Source: Pseudolysobacter antarcticus
GTDB lineage: Bacteria > Pseudomonadota > Gammaproteobacteria > Xanthomonadales > Rhodanobacteraceae
NCBI RefSeq assembly: GCF_004168365.1
Contig: NZ_CP035704.1
Coordinates: 1,178,001-1,242,000 of the forward strand
Direction: 5' to 3'
Length of the DNA stretch: 64,000 nucleotides
Shown piece after piece: positions 48,532 through 58,391 of this stretch (its first letter is position 1; each line of letters opens with the position of its first letter). Position numbers and translations under genes: made by a program. The notes beneath the pieces were generated by a model. It worked only from the letters and a program-made list of their open reading frames with translations. It did no database searches and was not told where the DNA came from.

Positions 48532-49233
48532 TCAATGCTCGTGCTCGTGGCCGTGATCATCATGGCCGTGTTCGTCGTGATGGTTGTCGTCATGATGCGG
48601 TGCCGGATGAGCGTCGTGATGCTCCTGTGGATTACCGCCAGGGCCGTTGTGTCCGGGCGGGTTGCCAACCGGCCCGTTGTGCCCATAGTTTTGCGGATGA
48701 TTGATCACCACCGGATGTGATTCGTGTACCTGTGGGTGGTAGCCAGGATTGCCGGGATGGTAGCCCGGGCCTGAGTGATATCCCGGCCCGCTGTGATAGC
48801 CCGGGTTCGGGCCGACAAACACTGGTCGATTACCATGGCTCGATCCGACCCATCGCTCGCGATCGTGGTACCACGGACGTTGCCGATAATAACTGTCCCA
48901 ATATGCGCCGAGGGCGAACGCGACGATCGGGATGCCGATGCGTGCGCCGTAATCGTGGACATACACGCGACGGTTTTCGTATTCGTATTGCACGTATTGT
49001 CCGGCGACCCAGCCGCGGTTGCCGTCGACGATCACATCACACCACGCATAACCATCGATACAGCCCTGGATATCCACGCCGATGCCCGCCGGCAAGACAT
49101 CTACCGGTGGATAGTCGGTGTCCGGGCCGGATCGCAGATTCAGCGACGCAGTGATGAAACCGGGCGAGGCAGAAGCAATCAACGGCGCGCCAAAAGTCAG
49201 CGCAATAATCGCAATACAGAGCAAGCGTTTCAT
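48532..49233 (-). CDS. Exported SH3-domain protein with His-rich repetitive tail
   Basis: 233 aa from ATG 49233. Signal peptide (KRLLCIAIIALTFGAPLIASA). A bacterial SH3 domain follows (ASLNLRSGPDTDYPPVDVLP, GYAWCDVIVDGNRGWVAGQYVQ). After a short aromatic segment come repeats of PGYHSG/PGYHPG and then a tail very rich in His, Asp and Gly (HDDNHHDEHGHDDH type). SH3b domains bind cell-wall peptides; the tail looks like a metal-binding (Zn, Cu or Ni) segment. Function unknown; metal buffering in the periplasm is a guess. Confidence 0.85.
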   Translation of the reverse strand: MKRLLCIAIIALTFGAPLIASASPGFITASLNLRSGPDTDYPPVDVLPAGIGVDIQGCIDGYAWCDVIVDGNRGWVAGQYVQYEYENRRVYVHDYGARIGIPIVAFALGAYWDSYYRQRPWYHDRERWVGSSHGNRPVFVGPNPGYHSGPGYHSGPGYHPGNPGYHPQVHESHPVVINHPQNYGHNGPVGNPPGHNGPGGNPQEHHDAHPAPHHDDNHHDEHGHDDHGHEHEH

Positions 49234-49275
49234 ATCGTTTCTCCCTTTGTGTGCACCGATTTTATATACGCGCAA

Positions 49276-49460
49276 GTTCTACTCCCGTGAATGCGATAAA
49301 TCCATCGCGACCGGGCGTTGCTAACAAGTCTTTACGTGTGTGCGGGTGGCGCGAAATGCGCTGATATCGGCGCGCTTCGGCGCGCTTCGGCGCGGCAAAC
49401 GCGCATGTGAGTCAGCGCAAAAGAATGCTGTTTTGGCCCGCATCCGCGGCACCTGCGGCA
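49276..49460. other. Spacer with short GC-rich tandem repeats
   Basis: Around 49368-49395 the unit CGGCGCGCTT repeats about 2.7 times. Otherwise I see no gene. The promoter of the SH3-protein gene must lie at its left end. Confidence 0.4.
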
Positions 49461-49994
49461 TCATGACGATCCGGCGGAATCGTCACTCGGGGTTTTTGCG
49501 CGCGCCGCGAGATCGCGGTAGGTGAGATACACACGCAGGTCGAATTCGAGCTGGTGGTAATCCGATTCCATGTATTCGCAGAGCTGATAAAACGCCTTGT
49601 TGTGATCGTGTTCTTTGAGGTGTGCAAGTTCGTGCACAACGATCATGCGTAGAAACTCGGGCGCGGTTTCCTTGAACAAGGCGGCGATGCGGATTTCTTT
49701 CTTGGCCTTGAGTTTGTTGCCCTGGATGCGCGAAACCGCTGTGTGCAAACCGAGCGCACGATGGGTGAGATCGAGCCGATTGTCGAACAGCACCTTGTCG
49801 ATCGCCGGCGCGTTGCGCAGATGATCCTGCTTCAAGGTTTGCGTGTAGGCGTACAGCGCCTTGTCGTTTTGTACGGCATGGCGTGCCGGATATTTTTTGC
49901 CGAGATATTCGCCGAGCCGGTCCTGCGCAATCATCTCGCGCACCTTGTCCTGCACGCTGGCTGGATACGCGCCGAGGTACTTGAGCGGCGTCAT
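49461..49994 (-). CDS. YgjP-like M48-type metallopeptidase (DUF45)
   Basis: 177 aa. The zinc-protease motif HELAHLKEHDHNKAFY is intact: two His of HELAH plus the third His downstream, as in YgjP/DUF45 (UTP pyrophosphatase/SprT-like) proteins. It also has the family's RIAALFKETAPEFLRMIVVHELAH helix. Biological role poorly defined. The gene lies 49 nt after miaB on the same strand, so it is likely co-transcribed with it. Confidence 0.92.
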   Translation of the reverse strand: MTPLKYLGAYPASVQDKVREMIAQDRLGEYLGKKYPARHAVQNDKALYAYTQTLKQDHLRNAPAIDKVLFDNRLDLTHRALGLHTAVSRIQGNKLKAKKEIRIAALFKETAPEFLRMIVVHELAHLKEHDHNKAFYQLCEYMESDYHQLEFDLRVYLTYRDLAARAKTPSDDSAGSS

Positions 49995-50043
49995 GGAAGT
50001 ACGAGGTCAGGTACGATCAGCGAACCGTCGGCGGGCTGGGCAA

Positions 50044-51399
50044 TCAGCTCGCGGCCGCGAGGGTGAGCGGCTCGGATTGATACACACGACCGCGCAGCGA
50101 ATTGGTCATCGCATGCGTAATCACGACATCGACGAATTGACCGATCATGCGCGGATCGCCTGGGAAATTCACGTAACGCATGTTCTCGGTACGACCACAA
50201 AGCTCGTTGCTGTCCTTGGTGCTGGTGCGTTCGACCAATACGTTCTGCACACTGCCGATCATGCTGCGCGAAATACGATCCGAGTTGGCGGTGATCGTGG
50301 TTTGCAGATGAGTTAGGCGCTGCTTTTTTTCTTCCTCGGGCGTGTCGTCGGCGAGATTCGCCGCCGGTGTGCCGGGACGTTTCGAGTAGATGAAACTGAA
50401 GCTCTGATCGAAACCGACATCGTCGATCAGCTTCATCGTCGCGGCGAAATCCTTTTCGGTTTCGCCTGGAAATCCGACGATGAAATCCGAAGAAATACTG
50501 ATGTCAGGGCGCACCGCGCGCAACTTGCGCAGCTTGTGCTTGAACTCAAGTGAGGTGTAACCGCGCTTCATCGCCGCGAGGATGCGATCCGATCCGGACT
50601 GCACCGGCAGATGCAGATAATTCGCGAGCTTCGGTACGTTTGCATAAGCCTCGATCAGCGAGTCGGAAAACTCCAGCGGATGCGAGGTGGTGAAACGGAT
50701 GCGGCCAATGCCGTCGAGTTGCGCGATGTAGTGGATCAGCAGCGCGAGGTCGGCGAATTCGCCATCGAACATCGGTCCGCGATAGGCGTTGACGTTTTGC
50801 CCGAGCAGATTGATTTCGCGCACACCCTGTTCAGCCAGTGCCGCGACTTCGGCCAGCACATCATCGAACGGGCGGCTGACTTCTTCGCCGCGCGTATATG
50901 GCACGACGCAAAATGCGCAATATTTCGAGCAGCCTTCCATGATCGAGACAAACGCGCTCGGCCCTTCTTTGCGCGGTGCCGGCAAGTGGTCGAATTTCTC
51001 GATCACCGGGAACGAAATATCGACCTGTGGCTGACCGCTCGCACGGCGCGCATCGATCATTTGCGGCAGACGGTGTAAGGTCTGCGGCCCGAATACGAGA
51101 TCGACATACGGCGCACGCTCGACGATCGCCGCACCTTCCTGTGATGCCACACATCCGCCCACACCAATCACCAGATGCGGTTTGGCGAGTTTCAACTTGC
51201 GCCAGCGCCCGAGTTGCGAGAACACTTTTTCCTGGGCTTTTTCGCGGATCGAGCAAGTGTTGACCAGAATCACATCGGCATCGGCTTCGACATCGGTGAC
51301 TTCCAGGCCATGCGCGGCGACCAGCACATCGACCATCTTGGCCGAGTCGTACTCGTTCATCTGGCAGCCGTGGGTTTTGACGAACAATTTGCCGGACAT
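50044..51399 (-). CDS. miaB: tRNA-2-methylthio-N6-isopentenyladenosine methylthiotransferase MiaB
   Basis: 451 aa from ATG 51399. UPF0004 domain with cluster cysteines Cys12 (KTHGCQMN), Cys49 (NTCSIREK) and Cys83 (GGCVAS); radical SAM CxxxCxxC with Cys157, Cys161 and Cys164 (GCSKYCAFC); C-terminal TRAM domain. MiaB methylthiolates i6A37 in tRNAs reading UNN codons. In many gammaproteobacteria miaB directly precedes phoH-ybeY-corC; here they are about 6.5 kb apart. Confidence 0.97.
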   Translation of the reverse strand: MSGKLFVKTHGCQMNEYDSAKMVDVLVAAHGLEVTDVEADADVILVNTCSIREKAQEKVFSQLGRWRKLKLAKPHLVIGVGGCVASQEGAAIVERAPYVDLVFGPQTLHRLPQMIDARRASGQPQVDISFPVIEKFDHLPAPRKEGPSAFVSIMEGCSKYCAFCVVPYTRGEEVSRPFDDVLAEVAALAEQGVREINLLGQNVNAYRGPMFDGEFADLALLIHYIAQLDGIGRIRFTTSHPLEFSDSLIEAYANVPKLANYLHLPVQSGSDRILAAMKRGYTSLEFKHKLRKLRAVRPDISISSDFIVGFPGETEKDFAATMKLIDDVGFDQSFSFIYSKRPGTPAANLADDTPEEEKKQRLTHLQTTITANSDRISRSMIGSVQNVLVERTSTKDSNELCGRTENMRYVNFPGDPRMIGQFVDVVITHAMTNSLRGRVYQSEPLTLAAAS

Positions 51400-51593
51400 G
51401 GGCGTTTGCAGGAAAGCGAGACAGCCCAATAGTTTACGCGCCGCATCGGGCTGCGGCTAGCAAGCGCTCGTTGTGTGCGGCGATAAATGCGGAAAATCCG
51501 GCCAGAACCGTTGCGCCTGATCGCGGTCAATAACGCCACAAAACACCGCGGCGCTTGGCAAAAGGTTATATACGGTTGAAACTAGTACGCATT

Positions 51594-52625
51594 ATGGCTT
51601 TTCTTTCCCCACGCATTGATGATCGCTGCCCACCGCGCAGCAGGCACGACGCGTTGCGTTGGGCGATCGGCGCGCTGCTTGGGTTAACGGTACACGGCGT
51701 TGCTCACGCCGGTGCGTTGTACAAATGCGTGAATGGCGAAGGCCAGATCGCCTATACCAACAAACCTGCGGGTCTCATCGACTGCGTGAAGCTGTCGAGC
51801 TTCGTCGATCCGCCGCCGCTGAAGACGCAGACGAAGTCGGCAGGTATCGATACTACCAAGGTCAGCAATCCGAATTATCGATCGGGACCTGGCGCGTCGC
51901 TGCCGGAAACTTTGCCGGCGCCGATCAATGCTGCAGTCAGCGCTACCGCGGCGGTGAGTCCTGCAAGCGCGACGCCGCTGGCGTCCGAGGTCAGTGTCAA
52001 TCCTTGGCTGAAACCACCGGCGGCGGCAGCCACAGCTGCGACCGATTTCAAGGTGCAACGCGGCTCCGTTTACAAGGTTTCGCGCGCCAACGGCATCGTC
52101 GAATACACCAATGTCAAACCGCGCGATCACAGTCCGATCGAAGTGTTGTTCACTTATATCGCCACCTGCAGCGCCTGCGATGTGCATTCGCCGATCGACT
52201 GGAATCATACCGCGCTGAATCTGCTTGCTTATCACGATGAAGTAGTCACCGCGGCGCTGCAGTTCGGCGTGCCGGAAGCACTGTTGCGGGCGGTGATCCA
52301 TGCCGAATCGGCATTCAATCCGAACGCATTGTCGTCCAAGGGTGCGCAAGGTTTGATGCAGCTGATGCCGGATACGGCAACCGATCTCGGCGTGGTCAAT
52401 CCGTGGAATGCCGCGGAAAATATTCGCGGCGGGGCGCAGTATCTGGCGCAGTTGCTCAAGCACTTCAACGGCGATGAACGTCTCGCGGCGGCTGCGTACA
52501 ACTCCGGCGAAGCGAACGTGCGCAAGTACGCAGGTGTGCCGCCATTCGATGAAACGCAGGTTTACGTCGAGCGCGTCGGCACCTTGCGGCAGCGTTATGC
52601 CGGTATGCCAGTGGCGGCGAATTAA
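51594..52625 (+). CDS. Lytic transglycosylase with N-terminal DUF4124
   Basis: 343 aa. Signal peptide (LRWAIGALLGLTVHGVAHA), then a DUF4124 domain (ALYKCVNGEGQIAYTNKPA), a Ser/Ala/Pro linker with a second DUF4124-like segment (SVYKVSRANGIVEYTNVKP), then a soluble lytic transglycosylase domain: Glu238 in VIHAESAFNPNALSSKGAQG as catalytic acid, LMQLMPDTA and AAYNSGEANVRKYAGVPPF. It cleaves peptidoglycan glycan strands with 1,6-anhydro ends in the periplasm. Divergent from miaB. Confidence 0.93.
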   Translation: MAFLSPRIDDRCPPRSRHDALRWAIGALLGLTVHGVAHAGALYKCVNGEGQIAYTNKPAGLIDCVKLSSFVDPPPLKTQTKSAGIDTTKVSNPNYRSGPGASLPETLPAPINAAVSATAAVSPASATPLASEVSVNPWLKPPAAAATAATDFKVQRGSVYKVSRANGIVEYTNVKPRDHSPIEVLFTYIATCSACDVHSPIDWNHTALNLLAYHDEVVTAALQFGVPEALLRAVIHAESAFNPNALSSKGAQGLMQLMPDTATDLGVVNPWNAAENIRGGAQYLAQLLKHFNGDERLAAAAYNSGEANVRKYAGVPPFDETQVYVERVGTLRQRYAGMPVAAN

Positions 52626-52666
52626 CCGCGAATTTTTTATCGAGCGGTTTCAAGTTCCCAAAAACA

Positions 52667-52698
52667 AAAACTCCCGGCCTTCGCAGACCGGGAGTTTT
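52667..52698. terminator. Bidirectional terminator between convergent genes
   Basis: CTCCCGG (52671-52677) pairs with CCGGGAG (52688-52694), extended by AAAA/TTTT at the ends (52667-52698). It serves both the transglycosylase gene and the convergent sedolisin gene. Confidence 0.85.
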
Positions 52699-52759
52699 CT
52701 TTTGATCGATCAACCGATCCGCCTATTAGTGCGGCGGATCGGCCATCAAGCGTGACAGC

Positions 52760-55366
52760 TTACGGCGTGTACTTGCCGAGCAGGGTCACACCCGAGTAGG
52801 CAGCATACGCATTGAGCTTGATGTGATAGGTATTGCCCGCCGTCAGCGTGCAGCTTTCAGCATTGCCGGACACATACGGACGGCAGCTGTAGCTGGTCAG
52901 GGTCGGCGCGGCGCCTACCTGCACATACATGTCCGCATCACCCGTACCACCGGAGATCTTCACGGTCGCCGCGGTTGCACCCGCAGGAACGGTGAAGGTG
53001 TAATCGGCCGAGAGCACGCCGGTCGCACCGGACAAACCGGTCACGGCGACGTTGTTGCTCAGCACGTTACCGCCACCACCACCGCCACCAGCGGTGTACT
53101 TGCCAACCAGGCTCACACCGGAATAAGCGGCATACGCATTGAGCTTGATGTGGTAGGTATTGCCCGCGGTCAGCGTGCAGCTCTCCGCATTGCCCGAGAC
53201 ATACGGACGGCAGCTGTAGCTGGTCAGGGTCGGTGCTGCACCGTTCTGCACATACATGTCGGCATCACCGGTACCACCGGAAATGGCTACGGTGGCTGCA
53301 GTGGCGCCAGCAGGAACGGTGAAGGTGTAATCGGCCGAGAGCACACCGGTCGCACCGGACAAACCGGTCACGGCGACGTTGTTGACCAACACATTACCGC
53401 CGCCACCGCCCGCCGCGTTCACGGTCAGCGCGAGGCTGGTCGTGTGCGAGAGCGAACCGGAAGTACCGGTGATGGTGATGGTGGCCGGACCCGTGGTCGC
53501 CGTGGCGCTGGCGGTCAAGGTCAGGGTGCTGGTGCTGGTGGTGCTAGCTGGGCTGAACGACGCGGTCACGCCAGAAGGCAGGCCTGAAGCGGTCAGGGCG
53601 ACGCTACCGGTGAAGCCACCGGAATCGGTCACGCTGATGGTGCTCGTGGCGTTGGCGCCCTGGGTCACGCTGGCGCTGCCGGGGGCATCGGACAGGGTGA
53701 AATCCGGAGTAGCGGTGCCACCGATGTGGTTGATCGCCGTGTTCAGGATGATGCTGCCACGACCGCTGGCAAGGTCATAACCTACCGCTGCGGTGGAGCC
53801 GCCATTATTGCCCGAGGTAACGTCATGGAAATCCGACGCTGGCAGGTTATAGATCAACGGTCCGGCGAAGCCGACTGCCGTACCCTTGACCGCAATGACG
53901 CGCGCCCACATGCCGGCAAAGATCGGTGCAGCGAGACTTGTGCCGCCGATTTGCTGGGTCGCACCGCTGACGATGACCTTCGAACCGGAGTTCGGATCAG
54001 CATCAAATGCGATGTCGGCCACGCCGCGACGCGGACCGGTCCACAGCGTCTGCCAGCTTGGCTTCGGCTCGTAGGTGCTCTGGCTGCCACCGCTACCGCT
54101 CCAGACGGTTTCGCTGCTCCAGGTCGACGTCGATGCGTTCAACGTCGTACCGGCTGCGGCGATTACGTACTGCGAGTTGGCCGGATTGCTTGGTGTTGTG
54201 CCGCCATTGCCGCACTCGTCAGCACCGGAGTCACCGGTCGAGATCGAGAAGGTCTGGCCCTGCGCCACGCCTTGCGCAAACAACTGGTCGTCAGCGGCTG
54301 CCGAACCATCGCTCTGCGCGTCGGTTTCGCATTCGCCGAGCGACATGTTGATGATCTTGGTCGCGTTGGCCGATACCACTGTATTGATGTCGGCGGTGAG
54401 GTTGGCGTTCGACAAGGTCGGGATGTTGTAGAAAATGATTTTGCCGATCTGACCGCCGGCCATGCCGACGATGTCCTGGCTATCCAGGCTCCATTCGCCG
54501 AGGCCGCTGACGTCCGTGCTGGTGCCGTTGGTGTTGATCGTCTGGGTGGTGACCGTGGCCAGGCCATTGTTCGACGTGAAGGTATTCAGATCGGTAATGG
54601 TCTGGGTGATCTTGCCCTGGGTGATGATGCCGACGGTGACGCCAGCGCCAGTGGCCACGCCCGTGCCGCCATAGATTGCCGAGAACTCGGTCGGGAAGTG
54701 ACCGGTCACGGAAAGTGGCTGCGGACCCGGCAGGGCCTTCATCATCGTGTGCGCCTGATGCACGGTCTGCAGACCCAGCACGGCCAGAACGGTGTCCTGC
54801 AACGCGGCCGGAATGCGAACGGCATCGGTATTGGCGAATGCATCGCGACCATCAGCGGTACGCACACGAGCGAACGAGGTCGCAAACGCGGCTTGGGCGA
54901 TGTCGGCGCTGCCGTCCGCCGAGACCAGCAGGCGATTCGGTGCCACCACGATGTTCTTGAAACCAGCGCTGGCGAGGAAGTCGACGACTTGCTGCACCTT
55001 GTCTTCGGTCGGGGCGTGATTGGCAACGAACTCTTCGCTGCTCATCACGCTGGATTGCGTGAGCAAGCGGTTCGGATGGGCGGCGGCTGCCACAAAGGTA
55101 TCGAGCTGAGCGCGGTTGCGTACTTTCAGAGCGACTTCGATGTGCATCGGTGCGGTGAACGGCAACAGACCGTTGACGACATCGCCGTTGCGCAGCGATG
55201 TGGCGCTGGCGAGGGTCGCTACGCTGTTGCTACCCAGCGAAGCGAGGCCGTTGTCGCTGGCGCTTGCCGAAGAAGAGGCGAGTGCCGCAATGACGGTGGA
55301 TACAAGGATGGATTGAGTCAGAACAGACGCCTTGCGGCGCAGGATTGCGAGTTTTGAAATTGACAC
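52760..55366 (-). CDS. Secreted S53 (sedolisin) serine-carboxyl peptidase with two PPC domains
   Basis: 868 aa from GTG 55366 with a GGAGGT ribosome site. Signal region (VLTQSILVSTVIAALASSSASA), activation prodomain (about 60-220), then a sedolisin core with the full catalytic set: Glu291 and Asp295 in EWSLDSQD, Asp379 in STGDSGA, Ser477 in GGTSLAAP, and a Ca-binding end (GYDLASGRG). After it come an Ig-like domain and two nearly identical PPC domains (NNVAVTGLSG to LGKYT). Sedolisins are acid-active endopeptidases, here probably released outside the cell after autoprocessing; PPC domains are usually removed or used in secretion. Confidence 0.95.
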   Translation of the reverse strand: MSISKLAILRRKASVLTQSILVSTVIAALASSSASASDNGLASLGSNSVATLASATSLRNGDVVNGLLPFTAPMHIEVALKVRNRAQLDTFVAAAAHPNRLLTQSSVMSSEEFVANHAPTEDKVQQVVDFLASAGFKNIVVAPNRLLVSADGSADIAQAAFATSFARVRTADGRDAFANTDAVRIPAALQDTVLAVLGLQTVHQAHTMMKALPGPQPLSVTGHFPTEFSAIYGGTGVATGAGVTVGIITQGKITQTITDLNTFTSNNGLATVTTQTINTNGTSTDVSGLGEWSLDSQDIVGMAGGQIGKIIFYNIPTLSNANLTADINTVVSANATKIINMSLGECETDAQSDGSAAADDQLFAQGVAQGQTFSISTGDSGADECGNGGTTPSNPANSQYVIAAAGTTLNASTSTWSSETVWSGSGGSQSTYEPKPSWQTLWTGPRRGVADIAFDADPNSGSKVIVSGATQQIGGTSLAAPIFAGMWARVIAVKGTAVGFAGPLIYNLPASDFHDVTSGNNGGSTAAVGYDLASGRGSIILNTAINHIGGTATPDFTLSDAPGSASVTQGANATSTISVTDSGGFTGSVALTASGLPSGVTASFSPASTTSTSTLTLTASATATTGPATITITGTSGSLSHTTSLALTVNAAGGGGGNVLVNNVAVTGLSGATGVLSADYTFTVPAGATAATVAISGGTGDADMYVQNGAAPTLTSYSCRPYVSGNAESCTLTAGNTYHIKLNAYAAYSGVSLVGKYTAGGGGGGGNVLSNNVAVTGLSGATGVLSADYTFTVPAGATAATVKISGGTGDADMYVQVGAAPTLTSYSCRPYVSGNAESCTLTAGNTYHIKLNAYAAYSGVTLLGKYTP
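52763..53390 (-). repeat. Tandem duplication encoding two PPC domains
   Basis: The segments around 52763-53062 and 53088-53390 encode about 100-residue PPC domains differing at only about five residues (for example KISGG/AISGG and VQVGA/VQNGA). They are separated by an eight-glycine linker. The near identity points to a recent internal duplication or gene conversion. Confidence 0.85.
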
Positions 55367-56344
55367 GAAATTACCTCCAACGAGTTGGTGTAAATGGGAT
55401 ACCGCGTATGCGGTTCCAGTGTTTTATTTCTGTATTTCTAGTTTTCCCTGTTTGGCTTGCACTGTTGCACGCTCAGCCTTTCCCCAAAGGGCGAGCGCAT
55501 CATTCGTAATTACGGTAGCTGCGGCGCGGAGTATTCACAAAGAACAAATCGGGCGCTGCTAATGCACTTTGAGCTAAACTTGAAGCCGCTTTAACTCTGA
55601 GCGCGGCGGAGCGTAACAGCGGTTTTTCTGACGGTCAAGCGAGCAAGTGCCATAAGTCATTGATACTTTTCGCGATATATTGCGGCGCATCATTAATTTA
55701 ATTTAAGACTCAGCGATAAATATAATCCGTTTCGTCTGAAACCATTCGAGCGGGTACGGATCAGGACACTGATTCAAAGAGAAAAAAATCTACGAAGATT
55801 GCGGTAATTTGTGCCCCGAAACTTGCCGTAAAAAGAAATTTGCGTGCATTTGCACACGGCTTTTCGGCGTGATTTATTTACATTACGCCTAGCTGATGCA
55901 AGCCAAAAAAAGCGCTGAGTTATATATCGCGCATTTAAATAGTTTGTTTGATAAATAACATGACGGATGTTTCGATCCTCAAGCCTATTTTTCCGGAAGG
56001 CCAAGCTCCAGTCTGATCCAGCGAAGCCAGCGAACGCGGCGCGACATGTGATGCGAAATGTTCCGTCAAAAAAACGCGCGGCAAAAACCGGCGCCGATGC
56101 TCATGCAGGTTTGACAATGTTGTTCCGGGCAGAGATTGAGCATGCTTCCGGCGAATGGAATATCAGCCAACGAAGCGCAATATCTCGAGCGTTCGCATCA
56201 AACATTCAATCGCCCGATGTGGCAGTGCTGAAGACGTGGTATTCGCTGCGCACGTAGAACTGCGCGCTAGGCGCGAGACACGCGCTGCGTAAAGTTGGAG
56301 AAGAGGTCTTTCGCGTGGACTGCCGACGGCAGCCCGACGTTCGA
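55367..56344. other. Gene-free, relatively AT-rich region of about 980 nt
   Basis: Between the starts of the sedolisin gene and the end of the HtrA gene I find no convincing gene. Part of it (about 55640-55960) is clearly lower in GC than its surroundings, with stretches such as TTAATTTAATTTAA. The promoter of the sedolisin gene lies at its left end. A 96-codon frame at 55967-56257 lacks recognisable features. Confidence 0.5.
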
Positions 56345-57580
56345 TCATCCGCCTGCAGGCGCACTCACTGCTGGGCGCTGCATCAGCGTGAGTTCGGCGC
56401 TGAATGGAATGCCGCCCTCATGCAGGCCCTCGATCTTGATCTTCGTGCCGGGGGCAATATGCGCTTCGCGATTGCGCAGTTCATTCTGACCGACTATCGG
56501 TTCATCGTTGAGCTTGAGCAGGATGTCGTGCACGCGCAGGCCGGCTTTGACCGCCGGACCGTCGGCATACATGTCGACCACATCGACACCGCTCGCCGCT
56601 GCGGGCAGCCCACTATTGATCGGCACTTTTACATCATCGTATTCGATGCCGAGCCAGCCGCGGATCACGCGACCATTGGCGATGATCTGGTCGAGCACCC
56701 ATTTTGCCGTTGTCACGGGGATGGCAAAACCGAAACCTTCAGCGCCGCCGTTCTGGCGGAATACGGCGGTATTGATGCCGATCAGTTCACCGTAGGCGTT
56801 CACCAGCGCCCCACCCGAATTGCCGCTGTTGATCGCCGCATCAGTCTGGATGAAATCCTCGTAGGGATTTTGCACAAGTTGGCGACCCGTCGCGCTGACG
56901 ATTCCCATCGTCACGGTTTTGCCGAAGCCGAACGGATTGCCGATCGCCAGAGCGACGTCGCCGACATTGGCTGGCGCCTGATCCGCAATAACGATCGCTG
57001 GCAGATTCGAGGCATCTATTTTCAGCACCGCAAGATCGGTATCTGTATCCGTGCCTATCACATGCGCCTGTGCAACACGTCCGTCGTACAGTAATACTTG
57101 GATGTCATCGGCGTCGGCGATGACATGGTTGTTGGTCAGTACATAACCGTCCGCGCGGAAGATCACGCCGGAACCAAGACTGCGCTGGCGACCTTTCTCG
57201 ATCGGTCCGACCACGCCGCCGCCAAACATACGCTGGATCTGCGGGCTGATGTAACCGCGTCGGATCGGAACCACTTTATTCGCATAAATATTCACCACGC
57301 TTGGCGCGGCATGGCTGACGGCATCGGCGTACGACGCGCGCCCGCCATCATCTGTAGACGACTGCGGATTCCTGCTGTTATGCGCCCGCGTTGCATCGGC
57401 CTGCGCGGATGTTGCGGCGGCGACGTTCGCAGATTGCGCCGAGGTCACTGGCTTTGTGCCTAGCCTGCCGCGAACTTGCTCGGCCGCATTTGGCCAGAAC
57501 TGGTTGACTACATACGCCAACGCGAGTCCGAGGACGATGAATTGCAGCAGAAAGAGGGCGGTTCGAACGGGTGCTTTCAT
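56345..57580 (-). CDS. DegS/HtrA-type membrane-anchored serine protease
   Basis: 411 aa from ATG 57580. One N-terminal helix anchor (ALFLLQFIVLGLALAYVV), a low-complexity Ala/Ser linker, a trypsin-like protease with His152 (LTNNHVIADADD), Asp182 (DTDTDLAVLKID) and Ser255 (NSGNSGGAL), then a single PDZ domain (about 300-395; VDMYADGPAVKAGLRVHDILLKLN). One PDZ and an N-terminal anchor match DegS or the Gram-negative trypsin-like HtrA class rather than DegP. It acts in periplasmic quality control or sigma-E signalling; the role of this copy is not established. Divergent from petABC. Confidence 0.93.
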   Translation of the reverse strand: MKAPVRTALFLLQFIVLGLALAYVVNQFWPNAAEQVRGRLGTKPVTSAQSANVAAATSAQADATRAHNSRNPQSSTDDGGRASYADAVSHAAPSVVNIYANKVVPIRRGYISPQIQRMFGGGVVGPIEKGRQRSLGSGVIFRADGYVLTNNHVIADADDIQVLLYDGRVAQAHVIGTDTDTDLAVLKIDASNLPAIVIADQAPANVGDVALAIGNPFGFGKTVTMGIVSATGRQLVQNPYEDFIQTDAAINSGNSGGALVNAYGELIGINTAVFRQNGGAEGFGFAIPVTTAKWVLDQIIANGRVIRGWLGIEYDDVKVPINSGLPAAASGVDVVDMYADGPAVKAGLRVHDILLKLNDEPIVGQNELRNREAHIAPGTKIKIEGLHEGGIPFSAELTLMQRPAVSAPAGG

Positions 57581-57785
57581 TGAACTCTCGAGTGACAATA
57601 TTTCTGCAGTCGTGCCCAACGCATAGTAGCGAAAGCGCGCACCAGTTTCGCCGCAGGTCAGCAGCGCCAGTCTGAGCGCGCATCATAATTCGTTGTGCGT
57701 CGCGGTGCGCTTCGTTAAACTATCACGATTTTTCGGGGGTTCACTCCCGTTCCTTTTTCTCAATGTTGATCATGCGGAGAGCCGG

Positions 57786-58391
57786 ATGGCGAACGAAGGC
57801 GTGAATCATGGCCGTCGCCGCTTCCTTACTGCCACGACTGCGGTCGTGGGTGGTGTTGGAGCGATTACTGCGGCTGTGCCTTTTCTCAAGTACTGGGAGC
57901 CAAGCGCAAAGGCCAAACTGGCCGGTGCACCGGTGACACAGGATATTTCCAAACTGGAAATGGGCCAGATGCTCATCACCGAATGGCGTGGCTCACCGAT
58001 TTTCATCGTGCGCCGAACCAAGGAACAACTTGCGGTGTTGCCGAGCCTGGACGCGTTGTTGCGCGATCCGAAATCGGAAAACACCTCACAGCAACCGGCA
58101 TTTGCGCAGAACGAATTTCGTTCGCATAAAGAGCACCCCGAATTGCTGGTGCTGGTCGGCGTCTGCACCCATCTGGGCTGTTCGCCGAAGTACGTCGGTG
58201 AACTCACTCCCGAGCCGTTCGACCCGAATTGGAAGGGCGGATTTTTCTGCCCGTGCCACAAGTCGCGCTACGACATGTCCGGTCGCGTTTTCCAGGGCGT
58301 GCCCGCGCCGGCCAACCTGCCGGTGCCGCCGTATCGTGTGGTCAGCGACACACAGATCGTCATTGGCGTAAATCCTGAAGGAGCTGCGTAA
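57786..58391 (+). CDS. petA: Ubiquinol-cytochrome c reductase Rieske iron-sulfur subunit
   Basis: 201 aa from ATG 57786. Twin-arginine signal/anchor (GRRRFLTATTAVVGG) then a Rieske domain with Cys127/His129 (CTHLGC) and Cys155/His158 (CPCH) as 2Fe-2S ligands and the disulfide pair Cys132/Cys157. It transfers an electron from quinol to cytochrome c1 in the bc1 complex. First gene of the petABC operon; its stop overlaps the petB ATG. Confidence 0.97.
   Translation: MANEGVNHGRRRFLTATTAVVGGVGAITAAVPFLKYWEPSAKAKLAGAPVTQDISKLEMGQMLITEWRGSPIFIVRRTKEQLAVLPSLDALLRDPKSENTSQQPAFAQNEFRSHKEHPELLVLVGVCTHLGCSPKYVGELTPEPFDPNWKGGFFCPCHKSRYDMSGRVFQGVPAPANLPVPPYRVVSDTQIVIGVNPEGAA

Noticed and set aside
55967-56257. 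Possible 96-codon gene in the AT-rich gap
   Set aside because: No domain or good ribosome site and unconvincing composition.
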